Source: CAZFGK01 sp964518635 (GTDB taxonomy: Bacteria; Zixibacteria; MSB-5A5; GN15; FEB-12). From it: a DNA stretch of 64,000 bases. The position numbers and the translations under genes are program-made. Where the stretch lies: contig CAZFGK010000017.1 in the NCBI GenBank assembly GCA_964518635.1, positions 1 to 64,000 on the forward strand. The letters are read 5' to 3'. Within the stretch, counting starts at the first letter, position 1. Each line of letters begins with the position of its first letter. The notes below the pieces were generated by a model. It was not told the origin of the DNA and made no database searches. It was given only the letters and a program-made list of their open reading frames with translations. Shown here piece after piece: positions 14,096-23,064 of this stretch.

Positions 14096-16242
14096 CCCTC
14101 CTTCACACTCGTCGGGAAGTAGACAGTAAATGTCGTCCCTTCGCCGAGGGAGGATTTTACTGATAGCGTTCCTCCGTGAGCGGATATGATTCGTTCGACG
14201 ACGACAAGTCCGAGACCTGTGCCGGTCACTTTCGTGGTGTAGTAGCGATCGAAGATGCGCGAGAGCTTTTCTTTCGGGATGCCGACGCCAGTATCAATCA
14301 CTCGCACCGCAAGATACTCATCCTTCTTATGCTCAGGACGTTCACTGATACCGACCACACTCAGCGAACCCCCACTCGGCATCGCATCAATGGCGTTGAT
14401 AAAGAGATTCAGAAACATCTCGAGGACCTGATTCCGATTAGCGATAACCTGCCAATCCTGGTCGTCATAGCGGGAGGAAAAACTGACATGATGCTTGGTC
14501 ATCTCAGGAGTAACCAACTCGCTTGCCTTGGTGATCAGGTGACGGATATCGACTCGTGATGTTTCATACTTGTTGGGATTTGAAAAATCGACGAGTTCAC
14601 GCACCAGCTCATTCATGCGGTGCACTTCACTCTCTGCGGTCAGAAAGAATTCAGACCCTTCGCAGATATCGGGATGACGCTGTTTGAGCAGTTGCAGTCC
14701 GCCGCTGATAGAGGTGAGTGGTTTGCGCAGATCATGAGAGATTTCAGAAATCATGTTACCCATGGTCATTAGTCGAGTTGCATTGAGCAATGCCCGCTCT
14801 TTTTCAAAGAGGAGCGCGGCTTGAGAGACCACCAGGCGAGCGAGTGACATATCCTCTTCAGTGTAGGCCCTATCCTGACTGCTGCCGAGCGTGAGCACAT
14901 AGACAAGTTCACTGTTTCGCAGCACCGGAATCGCCATGAATGCGCGACCAAGTTGAATCAGTTTTGGCGAGATTTCGAGCTGATCACGGCAGACACGAGT
15001 GAAAGTATGAAGATCATCGAAATCGAGCGAGTCGACCGTGGCCGGTGGAATGTTCAATTGATCGATTGATATTTTTCGCAGATCGATCTTCCCACTTTCG
15101 GTCATAGGAAGCAGGGTGATCCCTGTGGCTCCATCCGGCACAAGACGCCCATCAGCTGCATTCCACGAGAACCAGATGGAATAGTCTATCGGAAAGACAC
15201 GTGACAATTTCTGCGCGAGAAGTTCACGAAACTTGTCAAATGATTTGAGTGTCGGCAATGCGGTCGATAACTCATTGAGAATTTCGAATTCAACCAGTCG
15301 TCTGCGGCTCTTTTCAAATTGATGCGCGTCATCGACTGCAACTGCTGCCTGCGCAGCAAATGTGACCAGCAGACGAAGGTCATCGTTACCAAAAGGAACT
15401 CCGCCATGCTTATCCGCAAGATTGATAACACCGAGTACTTCATTCTTGATACGCAATGGTGCGCAAAGCAATGAGCGTGAAGCATATCGTTCACGGTTAC
15501 TACGACCAAATCGTGCATCTGACTCGAGGTTTTCGATGACAATTGGCTCAGCGGTGTTCGCAACATGTCCGGCGATCGACTCCCCTTTGGCAAGGCGAGT
15601 TTCCGCGACAATGTTCGGAGCGAGTCCAATAGAAGCCGCAATGTGAAGATACTCACGACGTTCATCAAAGAGCATGACTGAGCCGGTCTGTGCATCAGTA
15701 ACGGATGCGGCAAGAGCGATGATTTGACGGAGTAAGTCTTGAAGATTTGCAAGCGATCCAATTGACTTTCCTGCTTCATAGAGAGCATTCAGTTCGCCGA
15801 CACGGCGATTCAACAGCAGGTTATTGAGTTTGAGTTCTTCAAGGAGATGCAGCCGGGCAAGTTCACTTCGGCGTTTATCAAGAGCGCGACGAACGGCGAG
15901 GAGTAATTGTGTGTAATTTACCGGCTTGAGGAGATAGTCGTATGCCCCCTGACCGATGGCGTCGATAGCAGTCTCCAATGACGCATAGCCGGTCATCAGA
16001 ATCACCGGGATGCCATCATCATGTTCCTTTACAGCTCGAAGTACATCGAGCCCGTCATACTGCGGCATCTTTATATCAGAGACGACCAAGTCGACGCGAT
16101 GATCGCGAAGAAACGCGATACCATCTGCTGATCGGGAAAAGGATGTGACATGATAACCATCATCGCGAAGGAGTGTCGCGAATGACTCCCCCATAGCCGG
16201 TTCGTCGTCGATGATGATGATCTGTCCACGTTCGTTTGACAT
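14092..16242 (-). CDS. Cytoplasmic REC-GAF-GAF-like sensor histidine kinase
   Basis: 716 residues with AAGGA 6 nt before the ATG. An N-terminal receiver (1-125) has Asp56 in LVVSDIKMPQ and Lys107. A coiled coil follows, then a GAF domain (about 160-310) and a second GAF-like region (about 320-480). The kinase core follows: H-box His503 (SEISHDLRKPLTS), N-box near 612 (NLFINAIDAM), G1 DTGVGIP near 650 and G2 GTGLGL near 684. The order receiver-before-kinase, with no membrane span, suggests a phosphorelay integrator of cytosolic signals instead of an outer-membrane-facing sensor. It is translationally coupled to the small protein downstream and lies 6 bp after another GAF kinase gene. Confidence 0.92.
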   Translation of the reverse strand: MSNERGQIIIIDDEPAMGESFATLLRDDGYHVTSFSRSADGIAFLRDHRVDLVVSDIKMPQYDGLDVLRAVKEHDDGIPVILMTGYASLETAIDAIGQGAYDYLLKPVNYTQLLLAVRRALDKRRSELARLHLLEELKLNNLLLNRRVGELNALYEAGKSIGSLANLQDLLRQIIALAASVTDAQTGSVMLFDERREYLHIAASIGLAPNIVAETRLAKGESIAGHVANTAEPIVIENLESDARFGRSNRERYASRSLLCAPLRIKNEVLGVINLADKHGGVPFGNDDLRLLVTFAAQAAVAVDDAHQFEKSRRRLVEFEILNELSTALPTLKSFDKFRELLAQKLSRVFPIDYSIWFSWNAADGRLVPDGATGITLLPMTESGKIDLRKISIDQLNIPPATVDSLDFDDLHTFTRVCRDQLEISPKLIQLGRAFMAIPVLRNSELVYVLTLGSSQDRAYTEEDMSLARLVVSQAALLFEKERALLNATRLMTMGNMISEISHDLRKPLTSISGGLQLLKQRHPDICEGSEFFLTAESEVHRMNELVRELVDFSNPNKYETSRVDIRHLITKASELVTPEMTKHHVSFSSRYDDQDWQVIANRNQVLEMFLNLFINAIDAMPSGGSLSVVGISERPEHKKDEYLAVRVIDTGVGIPKEKLSRIFDRYYTTKVTGTGLGLVVVERIISAHGGTLSVKSSLGEGTTFTVYFPTSVKEG

Positions 16243-16248
16243 ACGTCC

Positions 16249-17703
16249 TTAATACCCCACTTGCCCGCTAAAAGGCGGAAATGTCATCACAAACGCGCTG
16301 GTTGATTCAGTTCGCTCATAAGTGATACTTCCGCGATGCGCCTTCATGATACTTGAGCAAACGGCGAGTCCGAGCCCGGTCCCCTGCCCGGCTGCTTTGG
16401 TTGTGACAAAGGGCTCGAATACTTTTTCACGCAGTTCGAGAGGGATACCTGGGCCGGAGTCTTCAACTCGCAGCACAATGGTGTTTTCAGATTTATGACA
16501 ACTCATTCGAATGGAGCCCCCGTCTTCGCTCTGTTCGCGGATTGCATCACGAGCATTGATTATTAAATTGAGCAACACCTGTCGAATCTGTTCGGCTACT
16601 CCCAGAATAATGCACGATTCATCTGGTATCTCAATCGCAAGTGTGACTCGCCCGGAAGTAAGGGGTCGCTCCATCAGATTGCCGATTTCACGTACCAGCC
16701 CGCTGAGGTCGGTCGGGATCAGTTGAACCGGATGCGGACGATGAAACTCCAGCAACTGCTTGACGATCCCGGCAATACGATCAATCTCATTGTCGACGAT
16801 GTCGATATATTGTCGTCCCTGTTTTGCTTCGCCGATCCCTTTGCGAATCAGCAGGAGGTAATTCTTGATGATACCGAGCGGATTATTCACTTCATGAGCA
16901 ACACGAGCGGACATCTCACCTAAAGCTGCGAGTTTTTCTGACTGGACCAGTGCTTCCTGTGTGTCACGCAAAAGTGTAGTCGCGCGACGTTCATTTTCGT
17001 ACAACTGAGCATTCTGAAGTGCAACAGCGATCTGATTCCCAAGCACGGAGAGAAACTCAAGATCGTCGACTGAAAATGTTGAACGGGAAAACTTCTCACC
17101 GATCAGAAAGATGCCGATCAAGTTCGACTTGTAGACCAATGGTACAACGACACCGGGAGTAAAAAGTTCAAGCAATGCCCGTTCATCTGAAAGCTCTTCT
17201 GGTAGCTGCTCAGAACGAAGTTCCAGCGGTCGGTTGAGTTGCTGAAGATGTTGCATCAGAGGGGATGAATCAGAAAGCTTGAAACGTGAGCAGGTGTCGA
17301 CCGGCAACCCTTTGACCTGCATGAATCGTAGAGACTGCTGGTCATCATCCGGTTTCAGAAAAATTACCGCACGTGAAGCGGACATCTGCCCCAGACAGGT
17401 CAGAAGGAAGCTATCGATGAGAGTCTTGGTTTCAAGCGTTCCGGCGATGTTGCGGCTGATTTCAAAAACGGTATAGAGATCAAAAATTTTTCTTCGAAGC
17501 TGGCGATTCGATTCGGTCAGAAGGGTAATGCGACGCTCATACTCTTCCGAATTGGTCGGTGTCCAGACCGACTGATTCGACTCGGCGACCAGCGCAGCCG
17601 GAAGAAGCGGTTTCTTAGATCGTGATTTCCGATCTGATGAAACCGAAGTTGTCCTGGCTACTTTTTGTTTACGCGGCGATTCAGATTGCGGCGTCCGTGC
17701 CAT
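16249..17703 (-). CDS. GAF-domain sensor histidine kinase
   Basis: 484 residues. A basic, probably disordered N-terminus (1-40) and a coiled coil (about 50-80) lead into a GAF domain (about 85-235). The kinase core follows with His270 in SARVAHEVNNPLG, an N-box (NLIINARDAI), DSGPGIP and a GTGLGLAV lid. No transmembrane segment is seen. The start lies 46 bp inside the end of folC, so it follows folC in one message. The ribosome site is weak (GGAG about 14 nt upstream). With the next kinase it forms a tandem of cytoplasmic sensors. The NtrC-type regulator at 9.6-11.0 kb is a possible output. The signal is unknown. Confidence 0.9.
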   Translation of the reverse strand: MARTPQSESPRKQKVARTTSVSSDRKSRSKKPLLPAALVAESNQSVWTPTNSEEYERRITLLTESNRQLRRKIFDLYTVFEISRNIAGTLETKTLIDSFLLTCLGQMSASRAVIFLKPDDDQQSLRFMQVKGLPVDTCSRFKLSDSSPLMQHLQQLNRPLELRSEQLPEELSDERALLELFTPGVVVPLVYKSNLIGIFLIGEKFSRSTFSVDDLEFLSVLGNQIAVALQNAQLYENERRATTLLRDTQEALVQSEKLAALGEMSARVAHEVNNPLGIIKNYLLLIRKGIGEAKQGRQYIDIVDNEIDRIAGIVKQLLEFHRPHPVQLIPTDLSGLVREIGNLMERPLTSGRVTLAIEIPDESCIILGVAEQIRQVLLNLIINARDAIREQSEDGGSIRMSCHKSENTIVLRVEDSGPGIPLELREKVFEPFVTTKAAGQGTGLGLAVCSSIMKAHRGSITYERTESTSAFVMTFPPFSGQVGY

Positions 17704-18638
17704 TGCTGCTGATACTTCTCCATATATTCGCCGACCAGATAATGCGATCCGACGATGGCAATAATATCGGCAGAACGGGAGCTTGCCGCTACTGTAGAAA
17801 GTGCCTCAGATAATGAGCGGACACCCGCAACCGGCACCTCACGAAAATTGAGATTTTCGATCAATTCTTCGGGAGTTGCGGTGCGATGTGTCGGGAGAGG
17901 AACAAGAATAAATTGCTTCGCTATTTTCCCCATCTCGTCAATGATCTCCTGGTGCTCTTTTTTCTTCACCAGCCCCAAAATGACGGTGGCATGCCGTCCG
18001 GGATAGAGGAGATTGAACGTCCGACGAACTGCCCCTGCGCCGCCCCGATTGTGGGCGAGATCGAGAATGACGGTCTGCCCGGACGGTGACTTGAGACGCT
18101 GAAATCTCCCCGGCCAATGAACTTCTTTAATGCCGGATCGTCTCGCTCCCGAAGAAATCTTCAACCCTCGCATATCGAGTATTTCGCATGCTTTCAAAAC
18201 GAGTGCGGTATTGCGAAGTTGATGCACACCCATCAATCCGGGACGAAATGCTCGGAGAGAAATCTGGTCTGACTGATAGTCAAGCCGAAGAGAATCGTCT
18301 TGAAAGGCGACGTTCGCCTTTCCTAGTTCATGGAGTTCCGCTCCAACAATTCTTGCAACCTGCTTCATGACACGCAGTGCAGGTTTCGGAAGGATACCGA
18401 TCAAATGCGGAGTTTTTGGCTTCATGATAGCCGCCTTCTCACTTGCGATCAGTTCCAGAGTCGGGCCGAGAATCTCCATATGGTCATAGCCGATGTCGGT
18501 GGTGATGGTCAGATCGGGGCGGAGTGAATTGGTGGCGTCGAGTCGACCGCCGAGACCAACTTCGATGACGGCGATATCACACTTCTGATCGGCGAAGTAT
18601 TGAAAGCCGAGAAGAGTCAGCAGTTCGAAAAAAGTGAC
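17658..18638 (-). CDS. folC: FolC, C-terminal part (frame -1 after A9 run)
   Basis: The main part of a folylpolyglutamate/dihydrofolate synthase. This enzyme adds L-glutamate to (dihydro)folates in the cytoplasm. The frame opens right at the A9 run and encodes VTFFELLTLLGFQYFAD, then IEVGLGGRLDATN (conserved Mur-ligase middle domain) and, further on, the C-terminal domain with ILDLAHNRGGAGA. Together with 18617-18994 it would give about 445 residues, the family's normal length. The first ATG in this frame is at 18479, but homology begins at 18638, so this is not an independent gene. It follows accD, as in many bacteria. Joining requires one extra A (10 A) or a -1 slip at A_AAA_AAG. Confidence 0.85.
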   Translation of the reverse strand, partial: VTFFELLTLLGFQYFADQKCDIAVIEVGLGGRLDATNSLRPDLTITTDIGYDHMEILGPTLELIASEKAAIMKPKTPHLIGILPKPALRVMKQVARIVGAELHELGKANVAFQDDSLRLDYQSDQISLRAFRPGLMGVHQLRNTALVLKACEILDMRGLKISSGARRSGIKEVHWPGRFQRLKSPSGQTVILDLAHNRGGAGAVRRTFNLLYPGRHATVILGLVKKKEHQEIIDEMGKIAKQFILVPLPTHRTATPEELIENLNFREVPVAGVRSLSEALSTVAASSRSADIIAIVGSHYLVGEYMEKYQQQWHGRRNLNRRVNKK

Positions 18639-18994
18639 TTTTTTTTTACGAGATCGCTGTGATGCCGGCGAACGAAAGATGCCACCGCTTTTGCTGAAAT
18701 GTTCTTCCCATTCACTCGAATGCGTTCACGAAAATCGACCAGATGCGGAGATGTAAAGAGTCCAGTCTTGTATCCTGCGCGAGTAAGCACACTGGCAAGC
18801 ATGGCCGAAGTCGAACCCTTCCCATTCGTGCCGCCGACATGAATCGTCCGATAGCGATACTGAGGATTGCCGAGTTCGGCGAGATACTCATGGACATGCT
18901 CTAGCCCGAGTTTCATCCCGAAGAATTCGCGCGAGAGGACAAATTTTTCAACCTCTCGATAGGTGCGAAGGGAGTCTCTGGATATCGGATTCAT
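18617..18994 (-). CDS. folC: FolC, N-terminal part
   Basis: The N-terminal 125 codons of folylpolyglutamate synthase. It begins with the family's HV-x-G-T-N-G-KGS P-loop (HVGGTNGKGSTSAMLAS, about 52-68) and the LFTSPHLVDFRERI substrate loop. Translation reads through GTA AAA AAA AAG TCA and stops 25 nt later (SLFSNC). The last codons are therefore a frameshift artefact or a slippage-decoded site. The accD stop lies 7 bp upstream, so it is in the same operon. The real protein is the fusion with the frame at 17658-18638. Confidence 0.85.
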   Translation of the reverse strand: MNPISRDSLRTYREVEKFVLSREFFGMKLGLEHVHEYLAELGNPQYRYRTIHVGGTNGKGSTSAMLASVLTRAGYKTGLFTSPHLVDFRERIRVNGKNISAKAVASFVRRHHSDLVKKKSLFSNC

Positions 18995-19001
18995 TTGTTA
19001 C

Positions 19002-19856
19002 TTACGCTGCGTTCGAAGGGCGATAGAGATACTGGAGTAATTTCTGGATAGTGTCGCGGAGGTCTTTTCTATCGACGATTTTGTCCAAAAAGCCGTGATC
19101 GAGAAAAAACTCAGAGGACTGAAAACCTTCAGGTAATTCCTGACCGATCGTCTGCTGAATCACACGCGGTCCGGCAAAGCCGAGAAGTGCTTTTGGTTCG
19201 GCAATGATGAGATCTCCAAGTGAAGCGAAAGAGGCCATCACCCCGGCGGTCGTTGGATTGGTCAGGACGGTAATATAGGGAAGCCCGCGCTTCCCGAGTA
19301 CGGAGAGCAGACCAGATGTCTTCGCCATCTGCATCAGAGAGAGAATCCCCTCCTGCATTCTGGCACCACCGGAACAGCAGACAAGGACTAGCGGAATGCG
19401 ATGCTGGATGGCTCGTTCAATCGTGCGTGCGATTTTTTCGCCGACAACTGAGCCCATTGAACCACCGATAAATGCAAAGTCCATGATTCCGAACGAGACT
19501 TCGGTCCCGCCGATTCTGCCGAGTCCGGTGATCATCCCTTCGGTACCACCTGATTTCTCATTCGCCTCTTTTAGACGATCAGGATATCGCTTTGAGTCTT
19601 TGAACTGCAGCGGATCAACCGACCAGACGGCGGTATCGAATTCGTCAAGTTTGCCGTCATCGAGAATAATCTGGATATATTTCCGGCTGGCGATGCGGAA
19701 ATGGTAGTTGCAGCTGGGGCAAACCCAGAGCAATTGTTCCATTTTCTTGCTATAGACAATCTCGCCGCAGGAGGGACATTTTGTCCATACCCCTTCAGGG
19801 ATATTCATTTTCTCCTGTGCGGAGAGTCCGGATTTAGTCTTACGAAACCATTCCAT
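19002..19856 (-). CDS. accD: Acetyl-CoA carboxylase carboxyltransferase subunit beta
   Basis: 284 residues, the family's usual length. The N-terminal zinc ribbon has CPSC near 28 and CPSC near 47 (two CxxC pairs). The crotonase-fold carboxyltransferase domain contains GGSMGSVVGEKI, CCSGGARMQEG, and NPTTAGVMASFASLGD. With AccA (not in the window) it transfers the carboxyl group from carboxybiotin to acetyl-CoA, the first step of fatty acid synthesis. It is upstream of folC, an arrangement also seen in E. coli, and 41 bp downstream of rimI. Confidence 0.96.
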   Translation of the reverse strand: MEWFRKTKSGLSAQEKMNIPEGVWTKCPSCGEIVYSKKMEQLLWVCPSCNYHFRIASRKYIQIILDDGKLDEFDTAVWSVDPLQFKDSKRYPDRLKEANEKSGGTEGMITGLGRIGGTEVSFGIMDFAFIGGSMGSVVGEKIARTIERAIQHRIPLVLVCCSGGARMQEGILSLMQMAKTSGLLSVLGKRGLPYITVLTNPTTAGVMASFASLGDLIIAEPKALLGFAGPRVIQQTIGQELPEGFQSSEFFLDHGFLDKIVDRKDLRDTIQKLLQYLYRPSNAA

Positions 19857-19897
19857 TTCGTCTTGTCACCTCTGTAAAAGGTTGGGGCGATTCCCGG

Positions 19898-20383
19898 TCA
19901 AGATAACGAAGGGAGATGAACCGGTCGCCACATAACAATTGCATCCTCAATCGGATCGGCATAGTACGCCTTGCGTCGATACCCTTCCGCGAAACCGTGC
20001 TTGAGATAAAACCTTCGGGCGGCTTCATTGGTCACACGGACTTCAAGGTACATTTTCTCCGCCGGTGAACGGCGGGCAACCGCAAACATATGCTCCAGCA
20101 TCCGTTGAGCAACGCCTTTTCTTCGTACGCCGGAATCGACCGCGATGTTTCCGATATGGAACTCATCGGCTGCCACGTACCAGCAGGCATACCCAACCAC
20201 TGTTTCCATTCCCTCCGCATCCGCCGTCTGCGCGACGACACTCTGCCAGAATGACTCTCTGATGATCTCCACAAAAGAGTCCAGACTCCACGGATCGCTG
20301 TAGATCTCCGCCTCCAGTTCAACCACACGAGGAAGATCGGCGATCCGCATCGGGCGAAGGACGATGTCATGTGCTGCAGTCAT
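19898..20383 (-). CDS. rimI: Ribosomal-protein-alanine N-acetyltransferase-like GNAT
   Basis: 161 residues forming a single GNAT domain. It has the N-terminal LRPMRIADLPRVVELE strand-helix, the acetyl-CoA binding V-x-R-R-K-G-V-A-Q-R-M-L loop, NEAARRFYLKHGF, and the RRKAYYADPIEDAIVM end typical of RimI. Members acetylate the N-terminus of ribosomal protein S18. The gene lies directly downstream of tsaB, with the tsaE-tsaB-rimI order common in bacteria, which supports the RimI call. Confidence 0.9.
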   Translation of the reverse strand: MTAAHDIVLRPMRIADLPRVVELEAEIYSDPWSLDSFVEIIRESFWQSVVAQTADAEGMETVVGYACWYVAADEFHIGNIAVDSGVRRKGVAQRMLEHMFAVARRSPAEKMYLEVRVTNEAARRFYLKHGFAEGYRRKAYYADPIEDAIVMWRPVHLPSLS

Positions 20384-20391
20384 GAGGATTC

Positions 20392-21069
20392 CTACCGCGA
20401 CGGTCGGCGGAGCTCCCAGTTTCGCTCTGCAGTTGAAGCGAGCAGATAGAGCGGCTCCAGCGTGTGAAGATCATGACTGATCCCTTGCTCCAGCAACCAG
20501 CGTCCGTACATGAGTAAATCTGAGGCGTCATATTCGAAGTGTCGTATCTGCGGAGGGAGGGGTTGGTTTTCATTCCCGGGGAGATTAATGAGCCATATCT
20601 GCTGATCAATATCCTGCCCGAAGAGTTCGCGAGGTGATCCGGTACGGAGTGAATCAAGTTCCACCTTACCGGAAGAAAAACTAACCGACGCAAATTCATC
20701 ACGGGTCAGTCGCACAACCGCAAGTTGTGACTCTGGATTATCGGCATGACGAGCGGCAAGTAGATCGAAAAGAGAAACACCCAGAATCGGAATTCGCCGC
20801 ACCAGCGCGATCCCCTTCATCGCGGCAAGAGCGACACGAATTCCGGTGAATGATCCGGGACCGGTGCAGACAACAATCCCCGACAAAGCGCTTTGTTCGA
20901 TGCCGGAAGATTCGAGGACTTGTTCAATTTTACGAAAGAGCAATTGCCCATGACGTCTGCCGAGGTCATCACTTGATTTCACGAGGCGGTCTTCCCCGAA
21001 ACTGACTGCCAGATGCAATGTTTCGGTTGACGCATCAACGGCTAGGAGATGATCAAACTGGAAAGTCAC
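20392..21069 (-). CDS. tsaB: tRNA N6-threonylcarbamoyladenosine protein TsaB
   Basis: 225 residues. It has an ASKHA-like N-terminus (LLAVDASTETLHLAV) and the conserved VCTGPGSFTGIRVALA (about 62-77). TsaB is a catalytically inactive TsaD paralogue that forms the t6A synthesis complex with TsaD and TsaE. TsaD is not in the window. The start overlaps the tsaE stop as ATGA. The C-terminal half is divergent, as usual for this family. Confidence 0.93.
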   Translation of the reverse strand: MTFQFDHLLAVDASTETLHLAVSFGEDRLVKSSDDLGRRHGQLLFRKIEQVLESSGIEQSALSGIVVCTGPGSFTGIRVALAAMKGIALVRRIPILGVSLFDLLAARHADNPESQLAVVRLTRDEFASVSFSSGKVELDSLRTGSPRELFGQDIDQQIWLINLPGNENQPLPPQIRHFEYDASDLLMYGRWLLEQGISHDLHTLEPLYLLASTAERNWELRRPSR

Positions 21070-21509
21070 TGCACAACTCCGTCGCGGATGAGACTCAATT
21101 CGATTCTGCGCTCAGTTTCGTTCGTACGCTCGATAATAATATGATAATATTCGTTTGGAAGACGCTCCCCAAGTTTCTCTCCCCATTCGACTACGACCAC
21201 CCCTTTACGATCGAGATAATCATCCCAGCCGATTTCAGCGAGTTCATGCAAGGATTGTAATCGGTACAGATCAAAGTGATATAACGGCAGATCCCCTTTG
21301 TATTCATGAACCAGGGAATAGGTCGGTGAGGCGACATTATTTTTGCTATTCCCCATCGCCAATGCCAGCGCACGAACGAACACAGTCTTCCCGGCTCCGA
21401 GTGGGCCCGTGAGAATGAGAACATCACCGGAGCGCAACGTAAGGGCGAGTTTTTGTGCGACCGCTTCGGTCTGCTCGGGGCTGGTGGTGGTGAAGCTCAG
21501 CGAGGGCAT
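21066..21509 (-). CDS. tsaE: tRNA t6A biosynthesis ATPase TsaE
   Basis: 147 residues with Walker A GPLGAGKT (about 36-43), the conserved NVASPTYSLVHEY switch and the LYHFDLYRL motif, and EWGEKL at the end. TsaE is the essential ATPase of the t6A complex, acting with TsaB and TsaD on tRNAs that read ANN codons. It is 4 bp downstream of the PorX-like gene and coupled to tsaB. Confidence 0.95.
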   Translation of the reverse strand: MPSLSFTTTSPEQTEAVAQKLALTLRSGDVLILTGPLGAGKTVFVRALALAMGNSKNNVASPTYSLVHEYKGDLPLYHFDLYRLQSLHELAEIGWDDYLDRKGVVVVEWGEKLGERLPNEYYHIIIERTNETERRIELSLIRDGVVQ

Positions 21510-21513
21510 CTTC

Positions 21514-23064
21514 TTATCGCGGACGCAGGATCGCCAACGGACAGATCATCTCTTCGAGTGAAATACTGCCATGCTGGAAACTGTTCTGGAATTGCCTGAC
21601 CATCTCATTGTAATTATTCGGATAGACGAAATAGTGATCATCCTTGGCAAAGAGATAGGTCGTGGAAAGAGTGAACTGCGGCAGCCGCCATTGCCCCGGC
21701 TTTTTCACCAGAATGGAAGTCTTCGGATCGGCGTTCAGATTGTCACCATATTTGTAGCGCAGATTGGACGAAGTATCCCGTCTCCCGTGCGCCATCGTTC
21801 CGCGTTTGCAGAGAATCGAACCATGATCGGTGGTGATGACAATCGTGCAGTTTCTCTGACGATACGCTTTCAGCATCGCAAACAGTGGCGAATGGGCAAA
21901 CCAGGTACGCATGAGTGAGCGAAACTCAGTTTCTGAGCTGGCAAGTTCTCGAAGAATGAAATTTGTCGAGCGTGTATGAGAGAGTATATCCAGAAAGTTG
22001 AAGACAAAAGCCGCAAGTGGGGCATCGAAGTAATCCGCGACACGTTTTCCGACTTCGGCCGCTTCAGTGTTGTCGAAGACTTTTTCGTAGCGAAGGGGCC
22101 GTTCGAGCTTGATACCGTTACGAACGAGTTGATCAGCAAGAAGCCGATCTTCGATGCGATTCAATGAACCCTCATCCACACTGGTGTAGAGTTCGGGATA
22201 CTGCTTGTGAATTTCGTCGGGGAAAAGTCCTGCGAAAATCGAATTTCTGGAAAATGGTGTCGCGGTCGGCAGGATAGAAAAATAATGTTGTCGATCAATC
22301 GAAAAATACTCAGCGAGCATCGGTTCTATTAAGAGCCATTGATCCAGACGGAGGCAGTCGATCAGTACGAACACGACCTGCCGTTTTTGTGCCAGCTCCG
22401 GAATCACCGTCGCCTTGATCACATCCGGTGAGAGCATCGGTCGGTCTGTCGAAGAAAGCCATCTCAGATACTGGCTCTCGATATATTTGGTGAACTCGAC
22501 ATTCCACTCTTTGACCGTACCAGCATGAGTATCGCGCAATCCCTGATCAGGATTCTCATCGAGATTAAGGTGCCATTGCGCGGCGAGCCTGGCGGCTTCG
22601 TACCAGTCTTCTGGAGAAGTAGGACCATACAGACGCTGATTGAAGCGATTGACTTCACTGATATATCGCTGCGTCGCGGCTGAGCCGATTATCTTTTTTG
22701 AATCAAGGTGACGCTTGATAACGGATAATATCTGCGATGGAACGACCGGCTTGACGACATAGTCGTCGATCTTTTTCCCGATTGCCTGATCCATCAGGCG
22801 TTCCTCTTCAGACTTTGTGACCATGACTACTGGTAAATGCGGCGAAATCTCCTTGATTCCTTCAAGAGTCGAAAGCCCATCCCGACCGGGCATCATTTCA
22901 TCAAGAAGGACCAGATCAAACGAAGTCGAACGGACGGCAGCGATGGCATCATCGCCGGACATCACGCCCGTTACCGCAAACCCCTTCCCTTCCAGAAAGA
23001 GCAGGTGTGGCTTGAGTGAATCGAGTTCATCATCCACCCAGAGTATGCGCTTGAGTTCAGCCAT
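21514..23064 (-). CDS. porX: PorX-type response regulator with PglZ domain
   Basis: 516 residues. The receiver (1-125) has acceptor Asp55 (VLLDEMMPGRDG) and Lys105 (VVKPVVPS). A linker helix region follows, then a PglZ/alkaline-phosphatase-like domain (about 225-516) with FVLIDCLRLDQW (Asp236), the nucleotide-active ILPTATPFSRNSIF (Thr267/269) and ITTDHGSI. This architecture is that of PorX, which in Porphyromonas controls type IX secretion genes with PorY, and in which the PglZ domain is a metal-dependent phosphodiesterase. It overlaps the kinase gene by 8 nt. Such regulators also occur outside Bacteroidetes. It could control export of the CTD-tailed proteins near 43-51 kb, though that is inferred. 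Confidence 0.88.
   Translation of the reverse strand: MAELKRILWVDDELDSLKPHLLFLEGKGFAVTGVMSGDDAIAAVRSTSFDLVLLDEMMPGRDGLSTLEGIKEISPHLPVVMVTKSEEERLMDQAIGKKIDDYVVKPVVPSQILSVIKRHLDSKKIIGSAATQRYISEVNRFNQRLYGPTSPEDWYEAARLAAQWHLNLDENPDQGLRDTHAGTVKEWNVEFTKYIESQYLRWLSSTDRPMLSPDVIKATVIPELAQKRQVVFVLIDCLRLDQWLLIEPMLAEYFSIDRQHYFSILPTATPFSRNSIFAGLFPDEIHKQYPELYTSVDEGSLNRIEDRLLADQLVRNGIKLERPLRYEKVFDNTEAAEVGKRVADYFDAPLAAFVFNFLDILSHTRSTNFILRELASSETEFRSLMRTWFAHSPLFAMLKAYRQRNCTIVITTDHGSILCKRGTMAHGRRDTSSNLRYKYGDNLNADPKTSILVKKPGQWRLPQFTLSTTYLFAKDDHYFVYPNNYNEMVRQFQNSFQHGSISLEEMICPLAILRPR

Noticed and set aside
17658..18479. Treating 17658-18479 as an independent gene starting at 18479
   Set aside because: FolC homology continues upstream to the A9 run, so this would be a fragment, not a gene.
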